From Tetrapyrgos nigripes (Eukaryota; Basidiomycota; Agaricomycetes; Agaricales; Campanellaceae), in assembly GCA_013368315.1 (NCBI GenBank), contig JAACJM010000010.1:496001-560000 (forward strand): 64,000 nucleotides of DNA. The letters are read 5' to 3'. A program made the translations under genes and the position numbers. Shown here in pieces: positions 45,259-57,730 of this stretch (the stretch's first letter is position 1; every line of letters starts with the position of its first letter). The notes below the pieces were generated by a model. That model was not told the origin of the DNA. It saw only the letters and a list, made by a program, of their open reading frames with translations, and made no database searches.

Positions 45259-48200
45259 TCACAATACACCTTTAAAACGGGAAAGCCAACCTTTCAGTTC
45301 CTCCGCTTCTTCTCTTTGCTCGTAATTTAATACTAGCCGTTTCAGCTGCTGCTGTTCGACTTTGTCTTGAAGCTGAGCAGTTCGTGTATGGACTGCCAGA
45401 GCAGATTCGGCAGGAATGGCTAATTGACGACTCTGCGAAAAGTAGTCAGAAAGAGTGCGGTACGAAGTAAATCTCCACCTTACCTGCTGTTTATTGCCCC
45501 GTTTCGTAACTATGGTGAAGTTCATAACGCTAGGATCAGTAGTACCTGCGTTCTCCTCGTCTTCCCCTTCGTCTCCCCGTTTTCTGCGAGTACCAGGAGG
45601 AAGGACCGAAGAATCCCAAAGAGCAAGAGCTGTCTTCTTGTCCACCTTTCTCGCCTCTGCCTCTGTAACCAATTTCGCCAGTTCCTTCTCGAATTCCGCG
45701 TCTGCTTCTGCCGATGGCCCAAGGTATTCTTGATTGCTGTTGCTTGCAGACAAGACTACAGTTTCTTCAGGTGAAGGTGGCCTTTCTTCGTCCTACAGAC
45801 ATGTTAGCTTGATTCGAGTGAGAGAATTTTTGCAAGGACATACATGGTCATCAATCTCCATAGCCTCCTCCTCCTCCTCTTCTTCCCTTTCAACATTCTC
45901 GCGACGTTCGTCGTCTTCGCCGCTTTCTTCTCCACTGTCATTTTCTTCGTCTTCAATGACTGCAGGACAATTAGTACGACTGAGTATAATGCGGGCAACC
46001 GATTGAAGATTAATACACACCTTCTTTACTCTGAAATGCCAAATTAAACATTTCGTCAACTGCAATCGCTGCGTCTTCGATGGTTTTGGCCCTCTCCAAT
46101 TTCGGTCTTACGGCCTTACAATTATCATCATCATTATGAGACGTGCGCGTGAGCATCTGATAGAGCAGACTTACCTCCAGAGAGTCAGAAACCATAAACT
46201 CTACATCCATGGGCAGATCGTCCTTGCAGTGAATGTAATACTGCGGGGTCTATGTAAGTAAAGGAAGGGAATCATAACAGTGATCACATACCTGGAAAAA
46301 GACGATAAAGTTATCCAACTTTTTCTTCTGATTACCGCGATCAAAACACATCCCACAAGTATCCAACAAAGCGCAGACAAGGCGAATACGGAAGAAATCA
46401 TCGGGCATGTCCAAGGGAGAGGCCTGGTTCGGCAATGGTCTGCCATCGGCTATGAAGGCAAAAGTCAGCACGAATTCGAAGGAGAGATTAGTGTGCATAC
46501 TCACGGTGACCAAAAGTAACAAGCGACCAGAGTGTATCAAAGATAATCCCAGAGCTGAGCAGTCGATAGATGTACAGCTCTCCCAAATACTTTATCGTCG
46601 CTATCCTCCTCTGATTCGTCGAATAAACATTCTGCTCCAGCCCACGTCTCACATCTTCCAAAACCTGATCCACCACCGCAACAGAAAACGCAGGTTGATA
46701 TCGTTGCAAATCATACGTCAACATCGCCATCAGACTTATATTCGAAAACTTGAGCTTCCAGGGTTTGACGAATAATTTGAAGAAGATCTTGCGGACACCG
46801 GGATCTTCCCAGTCGAGTTTTCGGATCAATTTGAAAACTTTGTCGATGGTCTTCTTGATGAGGACATCGTAGATGAGGTGACGAATGAACAGCTCCATTG
46901 GCGTGCGTTGTTTCTCTTGCCTTGGGGATCGCTCTGGGGGATTACACTGGGAGATATCAGCTGCTGCATTGACAGGAGAACTATACTACGCACTTGATAA
47001 TACGCATTTTCTAACAAAAGGAGCTGACGCTGATCAAAATGCTGCATGCTTTGCTTACGCCTCATCAGCTCTAGCTAGGATAACTCGTGAGTTTGAGGTA
47101 GGTCTTCAAGAAATTTCAAACTGACCATGGTTCCAAACCGCTCACGAGTATCCTCGCTTCTCAGTAAGAATCTACCGCACCCTTCTAGCAGAAGAGCCAG
47201 GTTCTCGACGTTCGTACCCGAAAAGTCATCCAAACACACTTTGAATATGTGAAGGATGAGATGAGTTGGTACCACACGAAACTTGGTGAGATTGGCCAAA
47301 TATGTTACATTCTGAAGAACGGAAATCAGCTACCATAAAACGGTGGGAATATCGAAAACCTGCCTTCAGACGAACTTCCGCCAGCTCCTTGACGACATTC
47401 CTCTTTCTTTGCAGGTAACGAAATTCTTCCTCAAGCTATTGATAATGTGTCAAGACGGAACGATCTAGGAAGATAAAAATATAAACACACAATTGCGACG
47501 AGCTCAGTGCCAATATCAGGCATGTACTTATTGAGGGTGGCCACTAGTCGAGAGTAATGTGGTAACAAGTCTGTGCGGTTCTTGGGTACTTGCCCCAGGA
47601 ACTATAGGATGTCGTTATTTGGGTTTCAAGAAAAGCGACACATCCAGACAGACCTTCACGAGTCTCTTCCTTGCGGCCTTGGAATTTAGGAATGCGAAAT
47701 CGATGGCAGCTTGGTCAATCAGCGCGCGATTGGTAGCATCGGGGAGACGAGTGAGTAGCGCAGAAAGGAGCTGAGAAGGACCTTGGGGAGCCAGTTGGGG
47801 AGACAACGGTGGTGTTGATGCTTTGGGTGTGCCTGGTGTAGGAGTGGGTAGGCTGAATAGAACGTCAGCATAATACTTGACCATATGAAGGGCAAGCCTC
47901 ACTCGTCCTCCGCTACGTCGTTGGCCTCTTCAGGTTTCGGCGGCGCTCGCTCCTCAGTCGACAGCTTCTCAAGTTCTTCCTCCAATTTTCGCATTTCTTC
48001 TTTCTCTTGTGCGGCCCTCTTCTCCTGATCTTCTTCCGCCGACTTTTCTTCGCCTTCCTCAATCCCAAGCACACTCTTCGGTACAAAATCCTTTAGATCC
48101 TGAACCTCCTCGTAGAATTTACGTTCTTCTTCGTCTTCCCATTTTCCACCAGGAGTGTAGATCTCGTCCATATCTCCAGTCCCTGTATTTGTACTGACAC

Positions 48201-49502
48201 CAATTTGAATGCTATCGGTCTTGCGAACATTATTCGGCAAGGTTGGAAGAGGCAGGTAGAGCAGTTCTGACAATCTATTCTATCTTCAACAGAATATTCT
48301 TCAAAGACCCATGTTGACTCACTGTTGACAACTGGCGAGTAGCTTTTCGTAACCTTTGGTCATCTTCTCGTAGGCTTGCTGTCGATCCTCAAATATTTCA
48401 CCAGACCGAATGTATGCTTCATGATTCCGACGATCTTGTTCTTGAAGACGCTACAAAGAGATAAGGAAGTAAATGTATTCGTTTGCAAAAAGTACTCACT
48501 GTGTGCTCAATGACCAGCTTTTTGGACACATTCTCAAAATATCCCTCGCACATGCGTTTGAAGCGATCGCGAACATCTTTCTCGACTAGTTGATCTTCTT
48601 CGGCAATCAGGGGAGGATACGCGTCGGTAGAGTTTGCGTGTTCTTGGACAGACGAGGAAAATGAGTCTCCGTCTGTGGTTGCAGAGACTTGCTTTGCTAT
48701 ATTTGGTGGTGCTAGACCAAGATACGGGAGTGAATAAGACTTGAGAAAGGTGGTGAGGAGTGGCAAAGAAGACAGAGTTGGATCATTAGACAGCTAAAAC
48801 AGATGATTGAGTATTAGTGCATGCATTTATGAAGCATTCTCAGCGTACCATATCCTTGACTGCTTTCATGATCCACTCGCCACCGCTTCGACCGACGTCA
48901 TCGCGTATAACACCCACAAGTGCCAACTCTGAACACACTCTGAGGAGAGGGCGTTGCCTTGATACTCGTGAAGAATCTTCCTTTTCGCGTTGTTCAGGAG
49001 TAAGAGCAGACAAACTGGATCGCGATGGAACGCTGAGTGCTTGGGATAATAGAGAAACAAGAGAAGGCGTGAAAGCTGCTGGAAATCGGCGGTGCAGAGC
49101 TGAGATGACCTTGAAAATACCTTAGTCATTTATGGGAAGGATAAGATTGGTACACACCTCGACGGCGCTCCATACATCCTTTTCTGTTTTGCATCTGGAT
49201 ATGCCATCCAAAGTTGAAGAGACGATCTCGTCGACATATTTTTCTAGAGACAGGGTGTCGATATCTTTCTGAATCTGATCCCTATTGTCGCTCGCCATTG
49301 ACTGACGCATACGTTTGATGAGAGCGGTGTGTCTCTTGAGGGAAGAATCAAGTTTCGACGATTCTACAAGAGAGGTTAGAAAAGTAATGGTCTTTCGATT
49401 AGATACTGTACTACCTTGAGTTGCTGGGGAGACATTGAGCAGCTTGAGAGCGACGCGCTTGTCATGGCGAAGGCGTTCGTCGTCGAGACGAGTAGAGTCC
49501 AT
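45259..49502 (-). CDS. UPF2: UPF2/NMD2, nonsense-mediated decay factor
   Basis: The scaffold that links UPF1 and UPF3 in nonsense-mediated mRNA decay. It is an MIF4G-repeat protein. The start is MDSTRLDDERLRHDKRVALK, with IKRMRQSMASDN in MIF4G-1. Then come the middle part RDRFKRMCEGYFENVSKKLV, an acidic/charged region (EDEEERKFYEEVQDLKDFVP) and MIF4G-2/3: NVTYLANLTKFRVVPTHLIL, VCLDDFSGTNVENLALLLEG, LDWEDPGVRKIFFKLFVKPW, MLTYDLQRYQPAFSVAVVDQ and CGMCFDRGNQKKKLDNFIVF. A very acidic run (EREEEEEEEAMEIDD) precedes the C-terminal UPF1-binding region with MNFTIVTKRGNKQQ and LALWDSS before it. Many introns. The start codon lies only 16 bases from that of the divergent checkpoint gene. Stop TGA at 45259-45261. 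Confidence 0.95.
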
Positions 49503-49518
49503 ATTTGGTGTTATTTGA
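49503..49518. promoter_or_regulatory. 16-base gap between divergent start codons, UPF2 / ATRIP-like
   Basis: The sequence between the two ATGs is too short for a promoter or even one normal 5' leader. Transcription start sites must lie inside the other coding region or the leaders must overlap. I see no alternative start for either gene within reach that keeps its conserved N-terminus. Confidence 0.6.
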
Positions 49519-52500
49519 ATGGACTTTGACTCGTATTTCCCGGACGACTTTGACGAGAGTGCCTTGGCCGAGCTCGATCAGGTCGAACAGTCCCTCTACA
49601 GCCTCGATCCTCCCCCGCCAAAACGTCAAAAGACCGTCAATGGCTGGTTTCCGGCTGGAGAAACCCCCAAGTCCAAGCCTGCCACTTCTGCCTCCTTTGA
49701 CATCGAGGACTTGCCAGAAATATCCGTCGCCAATGACTCTTATGCTTTCAATGCTGAAAGACCAGTAGCCAGCACCTCCAAGGCTGCTCTGCCCCGTCGC
49801 ACTTCGTCTTCCTCAACTGCTTCTGGCAGTTCATCAAATAGGCCACAGTCAGCATCCAAATCTGCTTCGCGTGCAAACAGGATATCTCTCATCAATTCTG
49901 TGCTCCGTGCATCCACTCCGAATGCTACTACTGCTCCCACTCCGAATGTCACTACTACTCCTCGCGCTCCGCCACCTAAACCTTCTGCTCCCGCTACAGC
50001 CGACTCGTTACTCCAGAAACAGGTAGATGCAATGAAAGCAGACCTCGACAAGGTCAGCCTTATTCCCGTAGTCTTTTTTGCGGTTCTGAATGTATGCCGT
50101 ATCGTTAGCTTCGCAATGACAATTTGAGGATGCAAACCGAGTTGAGGGATGCCAATGAGGCTCGTCAAGTTAAAGACGGTGAAGTCGCTGTCCTTCGGAA
50201 GGCAATCGACAGGGTAATTGCGTGTCATAACTGTACTCATCCTTGCTCACCTCGCTCTAGACAGCCCAAGATCATGCCAAGCAAATAGCAAACCTGAATG
50301 CTGTCAGAGACGACCTGCTCAGTAAACGAGAAAGCACTGAACAGAAATGGAGGGCTGAAATCGAACGTTTAAAGACTCAGTTTCTTTTCAAGGTAATACA
50401 GATTTATTCTCGTGGGCGGTAACTACTCACTACCTTGGTAGCAACAAGAGCTGGAGAGTAATGTAGTCAAGAGAATTCCTCAGTCTGCGCGCAAGAAAGG
50501 GGTTCCTTCTTCACAATTTCCTCTATCCCAAACTCCCACTGCTCGACCTAATGCATTTAATCGTGCTGGCCCGAGTACCCAAGTGGAGGAGACACCATTC
50601 CGAATTCCCAAACCAGTTCGTCCGCAAAAATCCCCAGAGGTGGCCAGGAAGACTGCCATGTTACCCGGATTTGAAAATTCTTTTGCTCACTCTACGCCAA
50701 AACGGTCAAGCAAAGCTCGGTCGACAGCTCCAGCCGGTACTCAGCAAGAAGACTCTATTCCCGTACTGGCACCGAAACAGCTCTTCATGGAGAATTTGTC
50801 ACGACGAAGAGTGTCTCCTCCTCCGACGCAGGACCCTGCACCCCTGTGGGATGTGAACGGAGATGCACTTATGGCTGATGACTTCGATACAAGTTCCCAA
50901 GAGGAGACTATTGTGTTCAAGCGACCGCAGGACAATCAACGTGATTTGGAGTATGACATCGACGACACTTTCCGATTCTTCAGCCAGAAGACAGAGGTAG
51001 ATCATTCATCATATTGCTTTCCGTCCTATGCTCACCAGAAAATGACAGTTGGCCCGAGTTCTTCTAACTCATATGGCTCCATTTCACACCATTTCAACTC
51101 TTCAGAATTTGGCCGAAACCGCGTCAAAAGTATCATCTACTTCACGAGATATCTATACACGCTCCATGGATCGTATCCTAAGCAGTATTTCCGACACATC
51201 TGTTGATGATGATTACGAACTTGTGGTCTTATCATTAAGTCGAGAGCTAACTTATCTTTCCGTGCTTATGAACCGCGAAAATCTAGTAAGTGGTAGAGTT
51301 CTGCTGCTGAAGCATCTTCGACTAATATAGACTAGATCCAGGAGATGGCTGCTGTAATGAACCTCCTGGTCACTCTTCTGTACTCCTTCCCTTCGTTTGC
51401 AATTTCGTTATTATCCCATCTCCGCGACGAGGACGAGCAAAAGCCTGAGATTCTTGTGCTTCTTTGCGACATTGTCCAACATAGACTGGGTTCTGCGAAT
51501 TGGCAAGGCCACGATGATGCATTCATTCATCAGTTCTTGTCCTTTCTTGAAGCACTTTGTTGGTCTACGCTGAACGACGTCTCGTTGTGAGCTGGAGCTT
51601 TTTGCACGACTGCTTGCCTGTTTGCTGACATAGCCCGCAGATTACAGGGTCTCGTCAGTAATAATGATGTTCTGAAGGTCCTACTAGATGCTTCTCGGCC
51701 TTCATGGTTCCTCGCTCGCAGTACGAGACTATTGCTCTTGCTATACTCATGTACGCATGCAATCATCCTTCTCTTGAGACTTCGCTCACACAGAAATATC
51801 TAGCTCCCAAATTATGCGATGTTGCTTTCTCGATCGAAGAAGTCAACGAGGAAGAAAAGGTCCAGCTACCGCCTCACCTTGACGGGCTTTGTACCTATCT
51901 CATGGACATTAACCATCGGGATTCTGACGTGCGTTACAGACCATCATCTATACTGCCCTAGTGACTCATAGCTCATACTACTACCTACTTTCACAGTCCG
52001 ACATTGCACGCGCCAACATCTTAGCCTCGTTTACAGTCCTCTCTCTAGCAAAGATGGACATATTACAGAAGCTAGCACACTCCATCGTATTACTACCTTC
52101 TCTCGTGGTCTACCTTCACCATCTTACTGCACCATTATGGGAAGAAGACGAGACTGTCACTGGTTCTCCGAAAACTGTCACATCGTTAGTACGCTCTACT
52201 AGTAGTGCTCACCTCATTTATATCGTAATATCTCATAATTCTTGATCCTATGCTTCACACGCAGGAGAATCCGATTAGCCATCCAAACGCTAACCCTCAT
52301 CCACCATCTGACCGTCCAAGCCGATCCTCCCCTCAACTTGCGGAAATTACTCCAAGAGACACCACCTAATCGGTTTACTGGCATCGTTCATAGATTCATC
52401 GTAACCTTTGGCCGGCTCACTTACACTCAGGAACTGGATTGGGTGGATGAGGAACGAAGACGGGAATTAACGGGAGTCTATGGTTAGTCGGATGCGTGTT

Positions 52501-52722
52501 CAATCTGTCTGTCAGTTACGAGCCTGGACGTTGCTGACTGGCCAACTTTAACCGACCCAAATTTATTCTTTAGAACTTGCCGGTGAGATACTCGATATGG
52601 TTGTAGAAGGGCCAGAGGGTGAAACTGTCTACGCTGTGTTTCAAGACCAAACTGAGGAAGAGAGGATGGGGATGGGAGTCGATGAGGGGGAAATGGAACA
52701 ATTCTTTGACTCGGACTCCTGA
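49519..52722 (+). CDS. ATRIP: ATRIP/Rad26/Ddc2-type DNA-damage checkpoint protein
   Basis: The partner that targets the ATR/Mec1/Rad3 kinase to RPA-coated single-stranded DNA. The N-terminus (MDFDSYFPDDFDESALAELD) resembles the acidic RPA70-binding motif of ATRIP. A Ser/Pro-rich part leads to a coiled coil (residues about 170-270: LQKQVDAMKADLDKLRNDNL, DLLSKRESTEQKWRAEIERL). After a basic, Pro-rich linker the C-terminal half is helical, HEAT-like: TRSMDRILSSISDTSVDDDY, LSLSRELTYLSVLMNRENL, EMAAVMNLLVTLLYSFPSFA, HQFLSFLEALCWSTLNDVSL. It ends with an acidic tail (GEMEQFFDSDS). Identification rests on domain order and the N-terminal motif, as ATRIP orthologues diverge quickly. Several introns with standard borders. 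Stop at 52720-52722. Confidence 0.75.
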
Positions 52723-54809
52723 TACATTAGTATGTATGCTTTACTAGTGTGGAAAATCTGCCGCCATCTATTCTATCTCACTGACCAGGTGGACTGGAAT
52801 TCCAAAGAACCAATGGTAGTCTCATGCGAAGTTGCGTGGTCCCCAAGACGACAGACAAGTGGACGCAGAGAGCCTCTCCCAGCTCTTCTACGGATGTCGG
52901 ATCGCGTTCGCTGTGCTTTTCGTGCACGGTAGAGGGTTGATAGAGAGCCTCTGGATTTTTTTTACCTACGTGCCATCTAATAGGGAAGTGATCTTCTCAC
53001 TTACAGCCTCGGGATATACCAGGTCCGGATCCCTGCGTAAGGCTTAGGCGACTGGCTAGGCCCGGTGAGGATGCATTGCGACAAATTGCTCCTTGGTCAT
53101 AGACATCCGGATCCCTCCTATTTTCCGGGTTCGATGAGTAAAATGAACTCGTTTCTAGTCTGATGATGTGCTTCTCTACTACAGATTCAGAATCTGAATT
53201 GCATGCCACCGTTCCAGCATGATACCGGTACAAGCCACAATATAACTACGGGTTTTAGGGGCTCCGTTTTGATCGATAGCTCCCAATGGAGCAGTCACTG
53301 AGCGCTGGACTTTCCAGGCTGGTGGTCAACTGGTCTTTTCAACAGTTTTCCCTTTGTAAATGTACTGTATAGGCATCGGGCAGGTTGTAGTACCGTGTCT
53401 CTTGCTGTGTTCTGCTCAAGAAAATCCCATGCGAACATCAGTCTCTTCTGATTCGAATTTCTCTTCTCCACGCCGTGGTGCGAGATTTCGCTCAGTGGCA
53501 GTCTCATTCCGAGTTTGTCACAAGTCTGTCAAGTTCCTGAATGACTGTGCCAAAACGCCCCCGTAATATTACAATTGAAAAGGCGCACAACAATAGTACG
53601 AATGAAACCTTGGTGCTCGCTGCTCAGGCTATCCCAAGTTCTCTTCTTCCTCGCTATGGCCACCACAACTGATCTGCACCAAGAACTAGAGATATCGGGC
53701 AATTAAGAGGGATATCGGGCGAAGCATACAGAAATCGGGAGATTGAGAATGCCCGATTTCAACGAAAATGAAACTGTATAGGACGATGGGATGCTTACCG
53801 TCAACAAGCTGGGTTGTTGAGGTACGCGCCGCTACTGAAGTACTCAAGGCTGGTCCGTAATTAAGTACCACTGCTGGGCAAGCGGTGGCGAAGATGGAGG
53901 AACTTTTCAGTCTCACTCGCAGCCCGGTGGCAGCGAACAATAAGATACTGCTTGCCGCATGAATCCAAGCAGAATTGCTGTTGCTTTCGTGTAGGCTGAT
54001 GCGGATCCTAGGCCTTGGGTCACGTGTGTTGGCAGCTGAGCCTCCTTTTTGAACAACGGCACCGAATACCAGCAATCGCGAATGACGCATCAATGTCAAC
54101 AACAGCTTTACTCACGAGTAGCGGCCACCGCGTTTACGAGAACAATAATGTCCCACTATTCCATGACACGGTGAAGTGTTTTTGTTTTGTTTTTGTTACA
54201 TCAAGAAACCTAACCTGAACCGTACAAGTAGGCTGCGATCAAAATATGTTTGACAGATTCGGATGCAGTCGGATTACGGCCCATAGACTCAGGACTGTCA
54301 GAAGAGTACTCGTCCTTGTTGATTCAAAGGACCGTCAAGCAACTGAAATGTCGAAATAGATTCGACACTCTGTACTGTACAACTCTCGGACACCGTTGAA
54401 TCTGAGCTGGAAATGCGGGTTTGATCATCATGAGAAGCACTAACTTCTTCGCAAGGCTTATAGTACTGAATAGGACGAGTCGGTTGCGATGGCTTCTGCG
54501 GTGTTAATCTATTTAATTCCCACTCTCAGGAATCGCGATAACTTCCAGATGTAATCCCACGTGAGTGCGATAGAACTGGAGCCAATCCAGACGAATTAAA
54601 CTTGTCAGGATGCTTGCTTGAGTATCAATGTTCAAGTCTTTTCATATTTCTGATGCTAGCCTCTTTAGTTTCTATGCAGCGCATGAATTCTCGCCTAGAT
54701 CGGATAAGCCCAGAGGTCAAGCGGATCCGTGGCGATAGAGGATTGCGGGATTTATAAAAAACCCCAAACGAAGGTACATCACCCTCTGCCTGTTTTTCTC
54801 CTTGCATCA
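52723..54809. other. Gene-poor spacer between ATRIP-like and P450 genes
   Basis: About 2.1 kb. A 138-codon frame on the minus strand (53686-54102) shows no recognisable motif and I leave it out. A small inverted repeat (53731-53739 with 53752-53760, GAAATCGGG/CCCGATTTC) and repeated GATATCGGGC blocks near 53691-53720 are the only structure I see. The P450 promoter should lie in the last few hundred bases. A TTTATAAA-like sequence occurs near 54752. Confidence 0.4.
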
Positions 54810-57046
54810 ATGAGCCTTCTTTCTATGCTTCCTCTCTTTACCGGCTATGAGCTTGCGGTGGCATTGATCGCCATAGCCATTGCTTATCTTGTCATACCAT
54901 TTCGTCGAAATCGACTACCTCCTGGACCAAGACCACTTCCCATGCTTGGGTGCGTTATCTTGGTGTGGCGTCGTTTGGTATTCGTTGATTTTCAAGGATA
55001 GGAATGTCCACCAGATACCTACCACAGCGCCTGAGGAAGGATTTGCTCGATGGGGAGAAGATTACGGTCAGCTGCATCATGCCCGCGAGACCGACTTCAC
55101 TGAGCGCCTGCTGATCGCTAGGGAGTATCGTCCATGCTAAAATTTTCAACACATCCTTGATTATCCTCAGCACTGTAGAATCAGCACAGGATCTCCTGGA
55201 CAAAAGAGGCACAATCTACTCAGATAGACCAAGGCTGGTTCTTCTGAATGAGTTGTGAGCTGACAGTTTACTATGGCTGCAAAAAAATCCTGATATATAC
55301 AGAATGGGATGGTATAATGCGTCCACGCATGTCCGATAGTAAGCTCTTATGATATATGCTTTGCATCTACTTGACACGGTCTACAGTGGTCCTCGTTTCC
55401 GGAAACACCGTCGTTTCATTCATCAGACCTTCAATCAACAGGCCGTGCGCTTCTTGAGGCCGGTCCAGGAGAAAGAGTCCCTAAAGCTAGTCCGGGGGTT
55501 TGTTGAGAGTCCCGAGAAGTTCACTCAGCATATCCGGAGGTAAAGGAAGATGTTGGTCACAAGTCACCTACTAATATTTTGCCCAGGTTTGCGGCAGCGA
55601 CGATTATGAAGGTTACATATGGAGTAGATGTGACGTCTGTGGATGATCCTTTTGTTCTCTTGGGTAAGTACTTTTGCACATGGAAATGACACAGGCTCAT
55701 TTCTGCATAGCTGAACGGGCCGGTACTCTCACTGTACAATCAGGAACACCGGCAGCTACACTGGTTGATTTTTTCCCCATCTTAAAGTCAGTAACACAGC
55801 CTCCTTCCTTCGAAGTGAAAAAGAAAGTTAATGATCTCACTGATAGGTACATTCCGGACTGGGCTCCTTTGGCCGGCTTTAAAAGAAACGCCCGTGTAGT
55901 CAAGGAAGCAGTGGATAACATGATGAACGTCCCATTTCAAGCGGTAAAGGACCAGATGGTTGGATCCCATAATCTCTTACTCCGTGAATCATCCGTCTGA
56001 ATTTCGCTCCATTCTCGAAAGATAGCAGGAATTGTCAACCCCTGTCTAACAACACGGCTTCTGGAATCCCGTGGGGAATCGGTTTCCTTTGAAGACGAAG
56101 AGGATATAAAAGGTGTGGCAGGTACTATGTACGCAGCAGCAGAAGACACCGTACGTGAAATGGCATCATATCCTCCTCCTTGGAGGTTAACCAGGCACTT
56201 TTCGGGCAGACTACTTGCGTGTTGGTTTCCTTTATTCTAGCCATGGTTCTCCACCCTCAGGTTTATAGAAAGGCCCAGATGGAGATGGATGAAGTCCTTG
56301 GAGTTAAGAAATTACCGACCATCGAAGACAGGGACAGCCTGCCTTTCCTTGAATCTATTCTCAAGGAAGTGTACAGGTAAAGTTACATCCGCTCGAGACT
56401 GCCACTGCACTCAAGTATTTATGTACTTCAGATGGAATCCGCCAGTACCTTTGGGGATGCCTCATCGAGTCATGGAGGACGATATATACAATGGATTCTA
56501 TATCCCCAAGGGAAGCACCGTCCTTGCGAATATCTAGTGCGTATCATACCTCGCATCGCAAGACCAGGGTGACATTTCCCGTCATGGAATTCTATAGTGC
56601 AATGCTTCATAATTGTCCGGCCCCCAAAGAATTTCGACCTGAGCGCCATTTGGAAGTAAATGGTGATGTAGTTGAGCCTCAAGAACTGATTTTCGGTTTT
56701 GGTCGGCGGTAAGTGGCGTTTATCGTATTCAACTAGTCACTGAATTGTTTATTGTACGTGTGTAGACGCTGTCCTGGCAGACACTTCGCGGACATTGGTA
56801 TCTGGCTTACGATTGCCACATTGGTAGCATCTGTCGACATTGCGAAAGCCAAAAATGAACAGGGTGAAGAAATAACGCCACAGGTTGCTTTCACAGCTGG
56901 ATTCGTTCGGTACGTTTGATCTCGACCTATGTAAGCTACCAGGGCAGTTGACTGACACATTCATCCCGAAAAGTCATCCCAAGCCCTTCCGTTGCCACAT
57001 CGCCGCCCGGTCGGATGAAATGGCAGTTCTCATCAATAGCCTTTGA
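54810..57046 (+). CDS. Cytochrome P450 monooxygenase, microsomal basidiomycete type
   Basis: A class II P450 with an N-terminal membrane anchor ([20 protein letters not shown]) and proline hinge [13 protein letters not shown]. Spliced segments include [60 protein letters not shown], the I-helix [38 protein letters not shown] with the ExxR pair, EFRPERHLE (PERF-like) and the heme loop [17 protein letters not shown] with its cysteine ligand. It belongs with the large agaricomycete P450 families (CYP5144/CYP5150-like, or O-methylsterigmatocystin oxidoreductase-like in common annotation), but I cannot fix the family. At least ten introns. All joins I tested keep the frame, so the gene looks intact. 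The C-helix Trp and the I-helix Gly of the consensus are Phe and Ala. Stop at 57044-57046. No oxidoreductase partner is next to it. Confidence 0.87.
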
Positions 57047-57210
57047 GCTGTATGGGCTCTACACATACAGAGCTGCTTATGGCTCGACGATGACTTACTA
57101 CTTATATTTATTTACTACATAGTACGACGACTGTACCTTCTCTGATTCTCGAACATTCTCCTAATCTAATCGGTTGAAAAAACTCTTGGTTGTCTCTGAA
57201 CATTACCATC

Positions 57211-57651
57211 ATGTCGACTCCTGAAGAGCAGCCTTTGGCATTGCCAGCGCCGTCTGAAGGTAGCAACCGTCAGCTCAGACTTGACTCTGAGTCTGCTAGT
57301 GAAAGTGTGAAGTTGGATGCTCTCGGCCCATTAGTGGTGAATAGCGACGGCGTAAGTACATTCATCTTACTCTCTCTGACATGTACTCTGAAGATCTAAA
57401 CCTTTACGCGTGGTACATCGATCCGTCTCATGCTGGACCCCAAATTTTAGACACTCAGCCGGATTGCAAACTGGCCTAATATGACCGAGGCTGAGAAGCA
57501 ACGAACGCTTCGGGTACTAGGGGCAAGGAATCAGTATGTATTCTAGCTTCTTCCTCGGGTCATTCTAAACGCTTATTTGACTTGCAGGTTGCGCTTGAAC
57601 GAGAAGAAAGCAGCGGAAGAGAGTGCATCACAGTCGAATGAAGATGATTGA
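57211..57651 (+). CDS. Small conserved fungal protein of unknown function
   Basis: About 95 residues in three exons. A Ser/Glu/Pro-rich N-terminus (MSTPEEQPLALPAPSEGSNR, LDALGPLVVNSDG) is followed by the conserved core TLSRIANWPNMTEAEKQRTL with RVLGARNQLRL, and an acidic tail (EESASQSNEDD). The core recurs in many Dikarya as a tiny unannotated protein. I do not know a function. The pattern of a helix with Trp and MTxxE looks like a protein-binding helix. Splice joins: GGC to ACA CTC, and AAT CA to G TTG, both GT-AG. Start at 57211 is the first ATG of the conserved N-terminus. Stop at 57649-57651. Confidence 0.78.
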
Positions 57652-57730
57652 TCCCGGTCCAATCCCGGTCTACCTTATTACCGTGTGGAGCTCTGTACTT
57701 CCCAATGCCACATTTTTCCAACCAACAGCG

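Noticed and set aside
53686..54102. 138-codon minus-strand frame in the spacer before the P450
   Set aside because: No motif, odd composition and no splice extension. I treat it as chance.
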